A stretch of DNA of 64,000 nt from Coriaria nepalensis (GCA_027186245.1 CP114486.1:5299501-5363500), one strand, 5' to 3'; positions 22,821 to 36,400 are shown, counted from the stretch's first letter. Notes: generated from the letters alone by a model not told the origin. Program-made: numbers and translations.

Positions 22821-23755
22821 TTTAATTATAAGTGTAAGAAGCCCCAAACGTATTTTACTTGCATCTTAAAAAAAAAAAAAAAAATCATCCACCAAGGATG
22901 TCACGGCTTTTATTGAACGAATTTGATTCTCAATGAAGAAAAAGGTCCAGACTAAAGTAGGAGACGAATTTCAAAACAATTGTGGAGAAAAATCTAGCAG
23001 CTATTCGGATTGTTTCTCCCTTCCAAAGAAACAATTTTACAATTCCAAAGCAGTTTATAGTTTCTTCCTTCCTCTTTTGAAAAACAAAAAAAAAAAACAA
23101 AAGAGATCATGATAACATCTCTTTTACTTTTGGCCCCAAACAAAAACAAAAAAAAGGATCTCTTTCTAGAATACATATGGTTTACATCGATAGGACGTGC
23201 GTGTATTTATAAACTTTTTTTTTAATGAACGTGGGGGGGCAACATAGCACATTCCAGAAACCAAAACGGTATCTATTTCTAACTTGGATAGAATCTTAAT
23301 AAATTAATATTTAATGAATTAGTTATTTTATTTAAATAATAATATTTTTTATTTTAATTTAAAAATAATATATTAAGCGGTACATTTTTATATTTTAATT
23401 TTTTATTTAATGTATTAGAAGGATTAAATATATAATAAAATTTTGATAAATTAATAATTTTAATTTTTTATTAATTTAGTAAAATATTAAATTATTAAAT
23501 TACTGATAATTTAATTTTTTAATTTTTTCGGTAAATTAATAATTTATTAACTTTTCGAGATATTTTTAACTAATACAATTTATATAAAAATTAATTAAAT
23601 ATGAAAATAAACTTTGATAGAGTTCACTATAATTTATTTTTAAGTAAATTAAGATTTAGCCTCTTAAATAATATACAATTAAATTTAAGCCTCTAGAGGA
23701 GAGATTTTAGCCTCTCATGAGTAAACAATAATTTTAAGCAAGTGGCTCTCTCGTG
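22821..23755. other. AT-rich promoter-side DNA of the terpene synthase
   Basis: Very AT-rich from 23280 onward. Holds poly-A tracts and no gene. TTTTTTAATGAACGTGGGGGG around 23214 stands out in composition only. Confidence 0.5.
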
Positions 23756-23761
23756 CGTATG

Positions 23762-23771
23762 TATATATATA
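23762..23771 (+). promoter_or_regulatory. TATA box of the terpene synthase gene
   Basis: TATATATATA about 65 bases before the start codon; a short leader starting near 23795 is expected. Confidence 0.55.
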
Positions 23772-23831
23772 GACCTTCCAGCTTTGCCAGTGTCGCACAC
23801 CCTTTCTCACACTACCTAGCTACTCCCCCTA

Positions 23832-26146
23832 ATGGCTTTACCAACAGCTTCACAAAATCATGATGTTGGATCTGAAATCACTCGCCGATCAGCAAATTTC
23901 CCTCCCAGTATTTGGGGTCATCATTTCATCTCCTATGCAAGTGATGATATGGTAAGGACATGTACTCCAATATTGTGTTATATATGATTATTTTTGTTAT
24001 TTTATATGTGCTTTCAAATTTTGTAATCTTGTAGGGACAGAAAAGTGAAGACATAATGTTGGTGCCAAAGGGACGAGAACTCAAGGATGAAGTGAAGAGG
24101 ATGTTAGAGGATCCCGTCGAGAAACCCTTGCGAAAACTGAGCTTGATTGATGTTATACAGCGTTTAGGCATCTCGTATCATTTTGAGAATGAGATTAACA
24201 TAATTTTGCAACAATCATACGATGATTTGGCTCTAAACCAAGTATGCTATGATGACAAAAATGATGATCTTTACGCTGTCGCTCTTTGTTTTCGATTGCT
24301 AAGGCAACAAGGTCTTAATGTTTCGTGTGGTGAGTGAATTAGCACTGTCGCTCTTATCACATTCTTTGATGTTCAATATGTGGTATGTAATTTTTATAGG
24401 TGGATCATGATAACTTGTTTTATGATAAATCATCAATTGCAGAAATGTTCAACAAGTTGAAGGACAGTGAAGGGAAATTTAAGGAAGCCATTGTGAGTGA
24501 CGTGAAAGGGATGTTAGGCTTGTATGAAGCGGCACATCTCCGTGTACATGGAGAAGAAATTTTAGATGAAGCACTTGCTTTCACTACCACTCATCTTCAG
24601 TCTGCTGTGAACTCATCGACAATATTGCTTACTTCGCAAGTAAACCATGCCTTAAACCGTCCTCTCCGGAAAGGCTTACCAAGGCTCGAGGCTGTACATT
24701 ATTTCTCCATTTACCAACAAGACCCCTCGCATAATGACCTTCTTCTAACATTTGCCAAACATGATTTCAATCATCTACAAAAACTCCACCAGAAAGAACT
24801 TGGTCACATTTCAAAGTGCGTATAGCAATTAACATATATAATAAGTACTTCCAAACTCGTTGATTTTGATTTATACTTTATTAAGTATTTATATCAATAT
24901 AATTATTTGATAAATTAGGTGGTGGAAAGACTGGGAATTTTCAGAAAAACTTTCATTTGCAAGAGATAGGGTGGTGGAGTGCTACTTTTGGATATTGAAT
25001 GTGTACTTCGAACCGGAATACACTCTCGCAAGAAGATTCTTAACTAAAGTGATCTCTATGACCTCCATTATTGATGACCTTTACGATGTTTATGGCACCT
25101 TTGAAGAGATTCAACTTTTCACTCTTGCAGTTGAAAGGTCTCAATATTATTTATATAAATATAGATCATAATATGAATAATTTATAAAAGATGTCATTAC
25201 CTTAATCGTAATGCCACTGCATTTATAATTTTCAGGTGGGAAATCGATGCCAAGGATCAGATGCCGGAGTACATGAAGATCATCTATCAAGCACTGCTTG
25301 ATGTTTTCGCTGAAGCTGACCACATTTTGGCTCCTCAAGGGAGATCATACAGGCTCCACTATGCTAAAGAAGCAGTATGTAGTAAATTTAGTTGGGATGT
25401 TGACATTAATTTCATCAACTAATTACTGAAAAATTAATTGATTGAGATTAAATTTTTTTCAGATGAAAAATCAAGTTAGAGCATACTTTGAAGAAGCAAA
25501 ATGGTACCATGAGAATTACATACCGACAATGGACGAGTACATGAAGCTTGCACTAGTTACAAGTGCATATCCGATGCTTGCAACTATGTCAATAGTCGGA
25601 ATGGGATATGTTGTGAACAAAGAGTCCTTTGAATGGATGTCTAGTAATCCTAAAATTGTGAAGGCAGCTTCAATAATTGGCAGGCTCATGGACGACGTTG
25701 TCTCCCACAAGGTAAATCACCATAGTACATTTAAAGAATACAAAACCATGCAAAACTACATATAACACTGGCTAATCAGTCTTATTCTACGGACAATTAC
25801 TCCAAACAAATAATATTGATAAACATTCGTTTTTATATACTAACGGTAGGCTGAGCAAGAGAGAGGACATGTTGTATCAGCTGTCCAATGCTACATGATG
25901 GAACATGGCGGTACGGAAGAAGAGGCAGCAAAGGAATTTAAAGCACAAGTAGATAATGCATGGAAGGATATAAACGAAGAGTTATTAATCCCAACCGCAG
26001 TCCCCATGGTTATATTGATGCGCATTCTCAATTTGTCTAGAGTTATAGATGTTATTTACAAAGATGAAGATGGATACACTAATGCTCCTGTTGCACTCAA
26101 GGATCATGTCACTTCTCTTCTCATCAATCCTTTGCCTCTGTTCTAA
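23832..26146 (+). CDS. Sesquiterpene synthase, TPS-a subfamily
   Basis: Seven exons (23832-23951, 24035-24329, 24443-24815, 24919-25137, 25236-25374, 25463-25711, 25850-26146) encode 563 residues with intact GT-AG introns, the usual exon count and size of TPS-a. There is no plastid transit peptide, so a cytosolic enzyme cyclising farnesyl diphosphate is expected. Motifs: RR(x8)W at [11 protein letters not shown] near the N terminus, RDR in FARDRVVE, DDxxD in IDDLYDVYG, and the second metal site in [17 protein letters not shown]. All key residues are present, so it should be active. The product cannot be told from sequence; germacrene-type enzymes share this pattern. It is flanked by retroelement relics and repeats and lies between two blocks of conserved genes, as a newer insertion might. 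Confidence 0.95.
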
Positions 26147-26382
26147 GTTGACCGGCATAATTTTTATCTTTGCAAAAAATCAGCCTCTTATTGGTTTAGC
26201 TGTAATGTTGAAATTAAGGGTGTTAAAAATGGATATTTGCTATACATTATTAAATATTAAAAAGTTCTTGTCTTAAACGATGAACCCTAAGCTCTTCCCC
26301 ATATGGCATACAACCAGTTGTATAGCAGCTTCACTTCACCTAAGCCCAACAATTTCGCTGCAAATGTGAACATAAATACTTG

Positions 26383-26530
26383 CTACATTGATCTCTATTT
26401 TGCGTATAAATTCAAGCGTTTAACTTGCATTTCGAAAGAATGTAGTTTTACTGCTTCATTGTTTTCAAAGTTTGTCCATTATCCATTTAAGTTTTATATG
26501 GAATTACAGTTGATTTCTAGATTGGAGTTT
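26383..26530 (+). repeat. Dispersed repeat, right copy
   Basis: Partner of 21495-21640, same orientation, about 4.9 kb away and beginning about 240 bases after the terpene synthase stop codon. A Copia gag relic follows. Confidence 0.75.
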
Positions 26531-26619
26531 TATATGCAACTTATTGATTCACTACAAACTAATGGGAAAAGGCACTCTATGAGAGATGAAGCAATCACAC
26601 AAGGAGCATATTAGGATAA

Positions 26620-26775
26620 GCAAAAGAGAAGCCATGGAAAAAATAGTCTAATCGTAGTTTAGAAAAGAAGTTCCCACTTGTAATATTTGTGAGAGGAATT
26701 ATCACTCGGAGAAGGACTGTTGGAACAAGGCAAGCTTCATTGCAATCAATGCATGGAGTTTGGACCAGTTTTAAT
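26620..26775 (+). pseudogene. Copia gag zinc-knuckle relic
   Basis: One frame reads PTCNICERNYHSEKDCWNKA, an intact CX2CX4HX4C zinc knuckle as found at the end of Copia gag, with stops before and after it. It is a small fragment; no protease or integrase follows. Confidence 0.75.
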
Positions 26776-28300
26776 ATGATGTATTATGAATCGATTATAC
26801 AAGATCTCTAATTATTTTTTTGAGCTTGATAGGTCCTTGTAGGAAGGAATAAAATGAATAAGATGGTCAATGTCGAGAGCTTGAGCGTGAAAATCTAAAG
26901 ATAATTTTTTGGATGTGTTGTATTTATGGTAGATCAATTTATTTTAAGTATACACATAGTTGATGTGATAGTATGAAACTAACGTATGCAATTTATCTCA
27001 ATATTCCTAAATGTACTCGTTCCATAATAAATTAATATTAAATTTAAATTACTAATTATCTTAATTCTATTATTAATGTTATCGTCGTTGTAACCATTAT
27101 TATTAACAAAAGATATTTTAATTAATTTATATATATATATATATAATAAATATTTTTATACTATTATTAAATCACTTAACATATTAAAACGTAAATCCAA
27201 ATAACTATTATTTATTTAATTTTTAATAAATAAATATTATTTAATTTATTATAAAAATTATATTTATAATATAATTAAATAAAATCAACCGGTAGAAAAA
27301 CGAACGTATATAAATTTTATATTATTTTAATATAAATTAGATTTTGTATGATAAATTAATTATTATAACTCGAAATCAAAATTATAATTATAAATATTAA
27401 ATTAAGCGGACAATATATTTTTTCTTAAATTAATAGTAAATCACATTGTCGCTAGTAAAACAGAGAAAGGAAAGAAAAATGAAGCCTCTTCAATGTGACA
27501 TTGATTAATTTTCGAATGATTTCAATTTAAGAACTACGAATTTTTTGTATAATGATGACATCTCTTTTATTTTTGGCCAAAAAATAAAAATAAATTATAC
27601 GTAAATTTTTTAAGATTTATTAATATGATAAATATATATATTTTTTAATATTTTTAAAAATTATAAATAGATTATTTAAATTTTATATTATATTATTTAT
27701 AAATTTCCTTAAATTTATTTTATTTTATAAATAAATTTTTTGAAATTTTGGAATTATAAAAAAATCTCATTATATTTATTTTAAATTATAAATTATAAGT
27801 TTAATAGTTAATAATTAACATTAAATCTAATGATCATATGAATATTTTTATATAATTTTTATTATGATAAATGAGATTTTATTTTTATTCTTATTATAAT
27901 TATTTTTACATATTTTGATAATTTGATTAAAAAAAATCCTAAAATGTTAATAAAATAAAATAAGTTTATCTCATATAATTAAGTATTTGATACATAAATT
28001 TTGTAAATTTTTTTTTACGTAGTTCTTTAAAGAGCTTGTAAGAATAACATTAATATAATATTATGATAAATTATAAAAATTGGTTGATTGCCAAATTTTA
28101 TATTTATTATATAAATTAAATTTATAATTTAGTTTAAAATTAATAAATTTATTGATAATTTAAGATAAATATGAAAAATTATTTTATAATTTTAAAATTT
28201 TAAGTGATTTTTTTATAATATAAAAATAAATATAAAAGATCTATTTATAATTTTTAAAATATTAATAAATTTATTTATAATATTAATAAATTTTAAGACT
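26776..28300. other. Extremely AT-rich intergenic DNA
   Basis: Long stretches of A and T with TA runs (about 27130-27146). No gene. ATATAAATA near 28305 could be the TATA box of the deacylase gene. Confidence 0.55.
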
Positions 28301-28393
28301 AGAAAATATAAATAAAAGAAAGAAGAATTTCTTAGTCGCCAAACAGAGTTTCCAAAAACGAAAAAAGTGAGAGTACTAGTAAAAGAAAGAAAA

Positions 28394-29527
28394 ATGAAGA
28401 GTCTCTTCAATCCGCCACTTGTTAATGTTTACGGAAGCAAAGGAACCAAATCCACTAGACTTCTTAGCAAGAGGAAAACGCAGCAGCCTACACGATCTAT
28501 GAGAGCTCTCGTTCAGCGAGTCTCCGCTGCAAGCGTCGAGGTCACTCATCTCTCTCTCTCCCTCTCTCTCACCTCTTAAACCACCAGCTCAAGATAGCGT
28601 TAGCAAATTTTGCAGGTCGAAGGACGCAAGGTTTCAGAAATCGGCCCAGGCCTGCTAGTCCTCGTCGGTCTCCATGAATCAGACTCCGATTCCGACGCAG
28701 AATTCATGTACGCTACCTTAATTAAAGTCTGTCTAAGGTTGATGAGAATGCTATGACCGGTTTTTTTTTAATAAATTAATTCCAATCATTATTTATTTGT
28801 AGATGCCGTAAGGTCCTGAATATGAGACTGTTTCCAAATGAAAATACCGGCAAAGGATGGGACCTAAACGTGATTACATTTTCCCCTTTTTATAGGCCTC
28901 TAATTTTGTTTAGTTTTGAACGATTTCAGTTTCAGAATTATAGTTTTTTCTCTTGTAATTTCCAGGTAATGCAGAAGAACTATGAAGTTCTATTAGGTAA
29001 TTTTGGAATCTGCTCTTGATTTTGATCTTTTGGGTGAAAATGTAAAGAGTTGTAGTAACGTTTGGTGGATTTGGGCAGTGAGTCAGTTTACATTGTACGG
29101 GGTGTTGAAGGGTAACAAGCCGGATTTTCATGTGGCGATGCCACCCGAAAAAGCAAAGCCCTTCTATGGTTCTGTGCTCGAGAGATTCAAGAAATCCTAT
29201 AAACCGGAAGTCATTAAAGGTATGATGAGACAATGTGTTCTTGTCTGTAGAGCATATTCTATGTGAAAGTGGGAGATTCTCTGTAAATTTGATTTTCTTT
29301 TCATATTCATCCTGGTCGCATTGAGTCGTTCAATTAACCGATTTCTACCTTGTGAACAGACGGAGTATTCGGAGCAATGATGAAGGTGCTACTTCATCTT
29401 TTGGTAATTCGTTCCATTTTGCTTTGTTCTTTGTATGACATAATAGAGCATGTTGCATATGGTGTAGGTAAATTTGGTTAACGATGGGCCAGTGACAATG
29501 CAGATTGACTCTCAATCTCCCAAATAA
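28394..29527 (+). CDS. DTD1: D-aminoacyl-tRNA deacylase (DTD)
   Basis: Seven exons (28394-28540, 28616-28707, 28803-28869, 28966-28996, 29079-29219, 29360-29385, 29468-29527) give 187 residues. The enzyme hydrolyses D-amino acids (classically D-Tyr) from tRNA, keeping translation homochiral. The SQFTLYG motif and the NDGPVT loop (Gly-cisPro region) are intact. The conserved core starts at MRALVQRVSAASVEVEGR (ATG at 28499), which alone gives 152 residues, close to bacterial DTD. The upstream in-frame ATG at 28394 adds 35 residues rich in Lys, Arg, Ser and Thr without acids, which could be an organelle transit peptide. It converges with SNI1. Confidence 0.93.
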
Positions 29528-30044
29528 TTCATCTGATGCAATGTCCATGCTCGACTGGGAATGTTTTCATAAACTCTCTGATTTGTTATTCATATCTTCT
29601 AATTTTTTTCTTTCAGGAATATAACTGATGCTACAGATGGATAGGTGTACCTAGTAGTTTGGACCCATTTTCAATCAGATTACTGAATCTTGCTAGATTA
29701 ATGATATAATATATAAATCTAGAATATAGGTTGGAAGGATGTAATTTTAACTCATTCCCAAATTAAAAGTGATGGCTTCTTTCTAAATTTATCTCATTGT
29801 TCCCAGTTTACCCTGCCTAATCACTTAAGAGTGCAAAAGTCATGCCTGAGGTTTAGCTCTAAGTTTGATTGGATGGACATGATTAGATGCATTTAGATAA
29901 TGAGTGTTTAATACTTGAGCAAAAACTAAGTTCTATAAGACAAAATAAAAGACCACTTGACTGATTCTGTACATCTAAGAATCTAAGATCATCTTAGATC
30001 TAACCTGTACATTAGATAATCTCGGATAATGACTTTTGTCTCTT
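29528..30044. other. Convergent 3' regions of DTD and SNI1
   Basis: About 517 bases between the two stop codons, presumably both 3' UTRs. No other feature seen. Confidence 0.6.
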
Positions 30045-33000
30045 CTATGATTGTATTGAGAGGATTGTTGCTGCTGCAAAGATTGCTTCTTTTGCGAATG
30101 ACAAAATTTCCATGTGCCTGAACCAATGATGTAATACAAAGATTTAGACAGGAAAATGCATCATCTATGATTCTATATAGTATATTCACTTCTTACAATC
30201 ACCATTTCAGCATATGGTACTGTATACTACATTCTAAAGAGCGTGAAGATAATTTATGCAAGAAAGATGAATGGTGAGACTTACTCATCTATGGTTCTCA
30301 AACAATTGAAAGCAGAAACTAAATTCTTGCATGTTTCTGCAAGTGAGTGGCCCGACAAGTGGTCCTTTGAATCAGAGAGGGACTTGACAGATTGTTGCAC
30401 TTGTTCGGGGGATAGCAACAAACAAGCCTGAAAGATAGTTTATGAGTAAAAGGAAATCTCAAGCATGGAGTAGAAAACAGCAAAGGACAACCAAATAGGA
30501 TTTATGTTTGTATTAACCTGAAAACCATGTGCTAAAAGCAACTGAACCACTTCATGGCCGATCTTCTTGATAATTATTTTAGTAGTAGTGCTATTTGAAA
30601 GGGACGCCAATGCTCCATAGAATGTTGTATCACCTGTAGGGCCATTAGATTTCCGGGTGCGAACAGAAGGCTTCAAAAGGGCATGCATACGCACAAATGA
30701 AGACATTGTCAAAGACGCCTAGTGCATTAATCTTCTAAAGCATATAAGTTTGACATACGTACCACATACAAATTTAAATAACGAAGCTACCATACCTTGG
30801 GGATGTATTTCCATAAATACTGCACGATTAATTCAAGTTTCCATTTAGGATCCTCGAAGACCTGCAAATCATCACCATAGTTGGTGAGATAGAATTGGAT
30901 TACAAAAATAACTTGTGTTTCGCAGAAGTTTGATATGGAATGTACAAGCCTAGACAAAGTAAGAGCAACCAGGTAAAACACAGGATAAAAGGCCAATCAC
31001 CTGAAAAAATGGAGAAAAAATTTCTTTATTATAAGTTAGTTCATCTAGAAGAATCCCCACCAATGGGGTTCTGCAAAAAAAGAAAACCCGATAAAAGTGT
31101 ATATGCTTTAAGAAGTTGTATGTATGCCAGGAAAAATATTTTTTTTTTAAGGGGGAGAGATAGAGAGAACAAGTACCTAACAGCATCAGCTCTGGTCGTA
31201 TGACATTGCATATCAGCAAGCTTCTTGGAGGTGTCAAGCTCCATAACCTAACGGGGCATTAGAATCTGAGCCAATAGTGAACTTAAAGGAATACAAAGAT
31301 AACAGATTCCTAAAGAGCTTACCAAAATCATAAATTTCTGTGTGGCAATATGTGTAGACTTTCTTACTTCAGGGAGAGCAATTGCCACAGAAGTATCATA
31401 AGTATCAGACACTTTTGCCACAGAGCCTGTGATAGCATTGCTGAATCCATCATGGACTTTACCCAGTCCACATATAATGGTCAAGCAGTCATTCATCAAG
31501 CCTTTGTAGTTCATTCTCCTTGAGCACTACAAAATGAAATCTACTTTTAAGAATACTTCACAGAAGGTTTGACCACAGATCCAGTAAAACTGTGTAAAAT
31601 CAGTGGAAGGAAGAATATGATACACAGACTATGAACGGTATCAGTAGGGAATTAAAGAGGATTTCTTTCACATCCATGCAATAGTATACCAGGCATATGT
31701 TGAGTAAGGAGTCCCGCACAAGGATCCAATTCATGGTTTCTGCAATTGAATGAGGAGTTTGTTAAGCATAATTATACGTCGTAAAGACGTGAAAAAAAAG
31801 AAGAAGTTATAAGCTTACACCTCTGTACATGCTGTTCCGAAGTAAAAAATCTCCTTCAAGAACATTGACTAGATATTGAAACAATAACATGTTCCGAAGG
31901 GACTGCCAGAAGAACGAGTAAAAAGTAAAAAGGCAGGTAAAGTATCCTCATTTTGTGAAGCGTATTTAAATGCTGGGACAGAAGTTAGATAAACATCCTA
32001 CAGGCAAGTAACTTTAAGCAAGACTCTGTCTGCAACTAGTATGACTAATGTCGATTATATAACACTTTTTATGCACCAAGGTTCGGTATGGTGTTCTTGA
32101 TTCAGTGGAATACATTCATGAGAACAAATCATACAGAAAAGTAAAGAAACTAACCTTTGCATCTATAGCTTCCAGGTTTGCTTCATCAGCCACTACTGCA
32201 ATCTCTTGTACCAGAAGATGAAAATCCTGAAAATGATGGATAATTTCAGTAACTGAGCCTGCCAATTAAATTTGAACTCTCCACTGAATATTTACATATT
32301 GCAATCAACCATAGCAGGTACCAAAATTATTTCCCTAGAAAAAAATGAAGGCAGAGTAGATACATCGTGCAAGCAATAGTAAATCAAACTTACAGAGGGG
32401 CTGAGTGGTCCCCTGGAATTCTTTTCAGCCACTGACCGGTCGCAACTACCAAATTCTGAGCTTAGAACAAATGGCGTCCAAGCCTAAACCAGAAAAATAG
32501 ACAATTATCAACAAGTCACACATGCTATCCCAGAAATGATGAAAAGGACTATAAAACCTCTTCAACCATGCTTAATTCAGGTGAAGCACTAGGTTTTTCT
32601 GCACCGGTCATATATCCCAGAGGGAAATGCTGCAATGCATAGTGAAGTAAGAAAGTCACTCTCAGATTAAAAAAAATAAAAAAACTGATAAAATTTCACT
32701 TAGTGAATACACAAAAACCTACCTTATCTAACTCGTTCAAAAGGTTATAACTTGCCATAATCAATTCAAGAGATTTCGCAGACCTTAAAATCTGAAAGAT
32801 TGCTTCATACATTTTGCTTTTCGGAACAATAATTGTAAAACCAAATCGTTAGTTCGCTATAGAAAAACTAAAATCAAACACTAAGTCAAGAAGAGAGAGT
32901 AAAAGAGGAAATTTACTAGGTTGGAGGCGATCTGTTTTCGTGAACTATGGAAGAAGCACGAACAGCATCGAGAAAAGCAATTCCTGCGACTCAGATTGTT

Positions 33001-33206
33001 CGTCATCAATAAATACGAAATATGGATGTAGGATGGTAGTAATATTGTTTGTTTGGTGAAGTAGAAAACGAAAGGGGGAGACAAGAAGGCGTACGGTCAT
33101 CGTTAGCATCTCGACTATCTTTGGCGTCGGATGCGTCTAGAAAAGCCAAGGTGTTAGCCTCGATCTCTCCTCGAATGTTTCTTCTCCTCCTGCTAGGGTT
33201 TTCCAT
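30045..33206 (-). CDS. SNI1: SNI1, negative regulator of systemic acquired resistance / SMC5-SMC6 complex subunit
   Basis: Fifteen exons give 488 residues: 33095-33206, 32917-32983, 32723-32816, 32558-32629, 32394-32483, 32155-32226, 31821-31902, 31690-31739, 31323-31526, 31177-31247, 31001-31070, 30796-30861, 30518-30718, 30285-30427 and 30045-30117. All introns are GT-AG and the frame closes. Recognised by EANTLAFLDASDAKDSRDAN near the N terminus, SPPTYKMYEAIFQILRSAKS, MELDTSKKLADM, VFEDPKWKLELIVQYLWKYI, KKIGHEVVQLL and the end MEILSFAKEAIFAAATIL. Arabidopsis SNI1 (432 residues as I recall) represses PR-gene expression and is a helical-repeat subunit of SMC5/6, acting in DNA repair. The extra length lies mostly in the middle and in the exon after KYIPK. 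Confidence 0.92.
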
Positions 33207-33410
33207 ATCTTTTCCCCTAATCTATTCGCCGTTCAGAGTGTAGATTATTACCTGAGGAAGATGAGAAAAAAAAAACTAAAAACGAAAAAAGGGTGGAATT
33301 GATCTGTGTGTGAGAGAGAGTGAGAGACGAGGGAAAATAAATATATAAATATAAAAATAATAATAAGACGGAAGGCATTCCCGCCAAATTTTGGCGGCGA
33401 GAGATGGAGG

Positions 33411-33422
33411 AAAAAAAAAAAT
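33411..33422 (-). terminator. Pol III terminator of tRNA-Glu
   Basis: A run of about ten T on the minus strand one or two bases after the tRNA 3' end. Confidence 0.8.
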
Positions 33423-33494
33423 TCCGTTGCCGGGACTTGAACCCGGGTCTCTCGGGTGAGAGCCGAGTATCCTGACCAACTAGACTACAACGGA
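33423..33494 (-). tRNA. tRNA-Glu (CTC)
   Basis: A 72-nt cloverleaf: acceptor TCCGTTG pairs with CAACGGA, anticodon loop GCTCTCA with CTC, T arm CCGGG/CCCGG with loop TTCAAGT. The A box (TAGTCTAGTTGG) and B box (GGTTCAAGTCC) fit consensus. It lies about 220 bases upstream of the SNI1 start codon on the same strand. Confidence 0.97.
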
Positions 33495-36400
33495 TCTTGT
33501 TACTTAGATGTAGTTTATATAATTTAGTTATTTCAAAAGATGACAAACCCAAGTCATTTTGAAGAAAGATGAATTTGAAAATTTTAATATAAAGTATTTA
33601 CTCTCATGGGTAAATTTGGTCACACATCATCAGTATACATGCTCGGGAAGTATTTGTAATAACAAATACAAATTATTGTAATAGTTAAGGAGGTGGATAA
33701 AAATTCTAATCCCGAATAGAATTTATGTTAGAACTCCAAATTTTAATCCAGGTTAATTTTAAAACATTTTTTTAAAAAATTAAATAATAAAATAAAAAGA
33801 AGATGATGGCTCAGTTTTACTTGTAGCAGGCCAGCTCAATATTTTTGAAGTTTTAAAAAATAAATAAAGAAAAAAAAAATTACAAGGATAGGTTACCCGT
33901 ACTTTCTCCATTGACTTCAACAAAGGAGAGTTAAGAGGGAGAGTTTGAGAGAGAGATGAAGAGATATATACGTAAAGAGAAATAGAGGAATAGTAAACAA
34001 ATGACAGAAGACTTTTTGGATTCAACAAATATGATTCATGAAGTGTAGGGATGAAGGGAAATAATGATAAACAAATAATAGGAAGGGGAAATTGTTTGGT
34101 TTGACAGTAAAACCCACAAAAATTTTTATTTTGTTTAATCATAATTCAACTCTCATGCCCTGAAAACGAGCGAATTAGTGGCCAAGCTAGGTGGTGGGGT
34201 AAGTAGGTGGATCATAATCACGATCCCCCTTCTCCTGATTTCCTCTTCTTCTATCTTCCGGCACCGCTTGTTCGTGACCCATTCTGTCGGCTATGCACGC
34301 CCCTCTCCGACGGATGTACCGTGAGGGCAAACTCACTACAAGTCCCATTTCATTTTCAAGTGATAAATTATCTCAAGAACATTTTTTAGTATTATTTCTT
34401 CATTCATTTTTTATAATTGGCATTTATTATTATTTTTCATTATGCTTCTATAAGTTAAATATTAAAATAATTATTTTTAGATATTTATAACCAATTTGAT
34501 AAAAATAGGAAAGTAGAATAAACCCATAATATTTAATATAAATTATAATGAATTCTTAGAATTTATAAAAACTATAATACATATTTAATTTTAATTTTTA
34601 ATTATAATAATTTTTAATTTTATTAAATTTAGATGCAATATTCATATATATATATATATATATTAAATAATTATTAAAATTCTAAATTTAATTTAATTTA
34701 AAATTTTTATTTTTATTTATATTTATGTCCCTTAATTCAAGCTTGATACTCAAAAAAAATTTATACAATTTATTTTTTTCTTTTCCATTTTACTCTTATC
34801 AGCCACCACCACTCTCAACCATTCCCTTTATCACTATCACCGCTAATCTCCAATACCAACACAAAATATTATTTTTTAAATATTTTCTCCTTCAATTTTG
34901 TTTTTACTTTTTAAATTTTTCAATTTTTCGACCCCACCACCAAATTTGTTATCACCTCTTCCAATGTTACTAATCTCCATAAAAATCTCTCTTTGAATAA
35001 TCGAGATTACATAACTTAGGTGATAGGGTTAAGTCAGCAAAAATTAAAAAATCAAAAAAGTTTAGGTCTTACTATCTCGGTTATCTGAAGAAAGAGACTT
35101 CCAATGGATGTTAGTGGTATTAGAGGAGGTGACAGCAATTTGGTGATAGTAGTGATTGAGTTGAAAAAATAAAAAATGAAAAAAATATATTGTAGGAGAA
35201 AAAATATTTGAAAAAATTAACATTTTTATGTTGTCGCTAGAGATTGATGGAAGCGACGGTATTTGTAGGGTGAAAATGAAAAAAAAAAAATATGTTAAAA
35301 AATATTAAATTTAAATCATAAGAGATTAAGGAATAAATAAATTATAAATTAAATTAAATTTAAAATTTTAATAATTACTTAATAGATATAATATATATAT
35401 ATATATAATTATTTTATTAATATTTAATAAAATTAAAATTAATTGTAATTGAAATTAAATATTCATTATAATTTTTTTATAATTTAAATACTTATTAATA
35501 AAAAATTTAAAAATTCATCATAATTATCCTAAATTAAAATGTCCAGCAAAATAAACTCAGCCTTATGAAATTGTACTTATGAAATTAGCATTTTTTTTAT
35601 TGTATAACTAAGAAAAAAATTATATATATATATATATATATATTATATTAATTTACTCAAACTTTATATTGTATTTATTTATTATAAAAAAAAATTAATA
35701 ATATATATTTATCCCCTCCGCATCCCCTATGTTTTTTTTATCTTTATACCATACCGTATTGTAAGAATTTAGACCATATTACAGTGAAATCCTGCCTCTC
35801 CCATGGCCTAAACAACGAACATGTCTCAAGGAATATTCTTTTCGATTCAAAAGAAATTAAACAGCCTCCGCCCTCAACTATGAAACAGAAGTTACCTAAT
35901 TTCAAAGCAAGTTATCAATGGCTGATCAATATCTTAACCACACTGCCTTTTTCTTCATTCTTCGTCTTTTTTCCCTTTTCTGCTCTTATCCCAATGCATT
36001 GAACTAAGTTCCGCCGCATCCGTGAGGTATCTCTTTGCTTAACTTGCTGTTCAAGTTAAGCTATATTTAATTGGTTTGTTTGTTCGTTTTTTCTACTCTC
36101 TACTGCATAACGTGCGCCTTCTCCATTCCCATTACATTCCAAATCCAGGTTGACAATCTATCTCTTCCTATTAATCTAAGTATCCTTCTTTCTTCTCCTT
36201 CAATAAACTCCCGTTCATCTTACCACTCCTATTAAAAAACTGTACAGAGTTTTACTACGTACATTCATTGTTGATTTTCTTTCATGCTGTTTTCAGAACA
36301 CTAACATATTTCCTAAAAATGTCTGAACGAGCCCATATCTTCAAAAAATTGAACCATCAGGTCCCTTCTTAAGTAAGAAAGGACTAAGTTGTAGTTAGAA

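Noticed and set aside
33006..33243. Plus-strand frame at the SNI1 start
   Set aside because: It is antisense to SNI1 exon 1, which has clear family residues.
33217..33552. Minus-strand frame over tRNA-Glu
   Set aside because: It translates the tRNA gene and adjacent low-complexity DNA.
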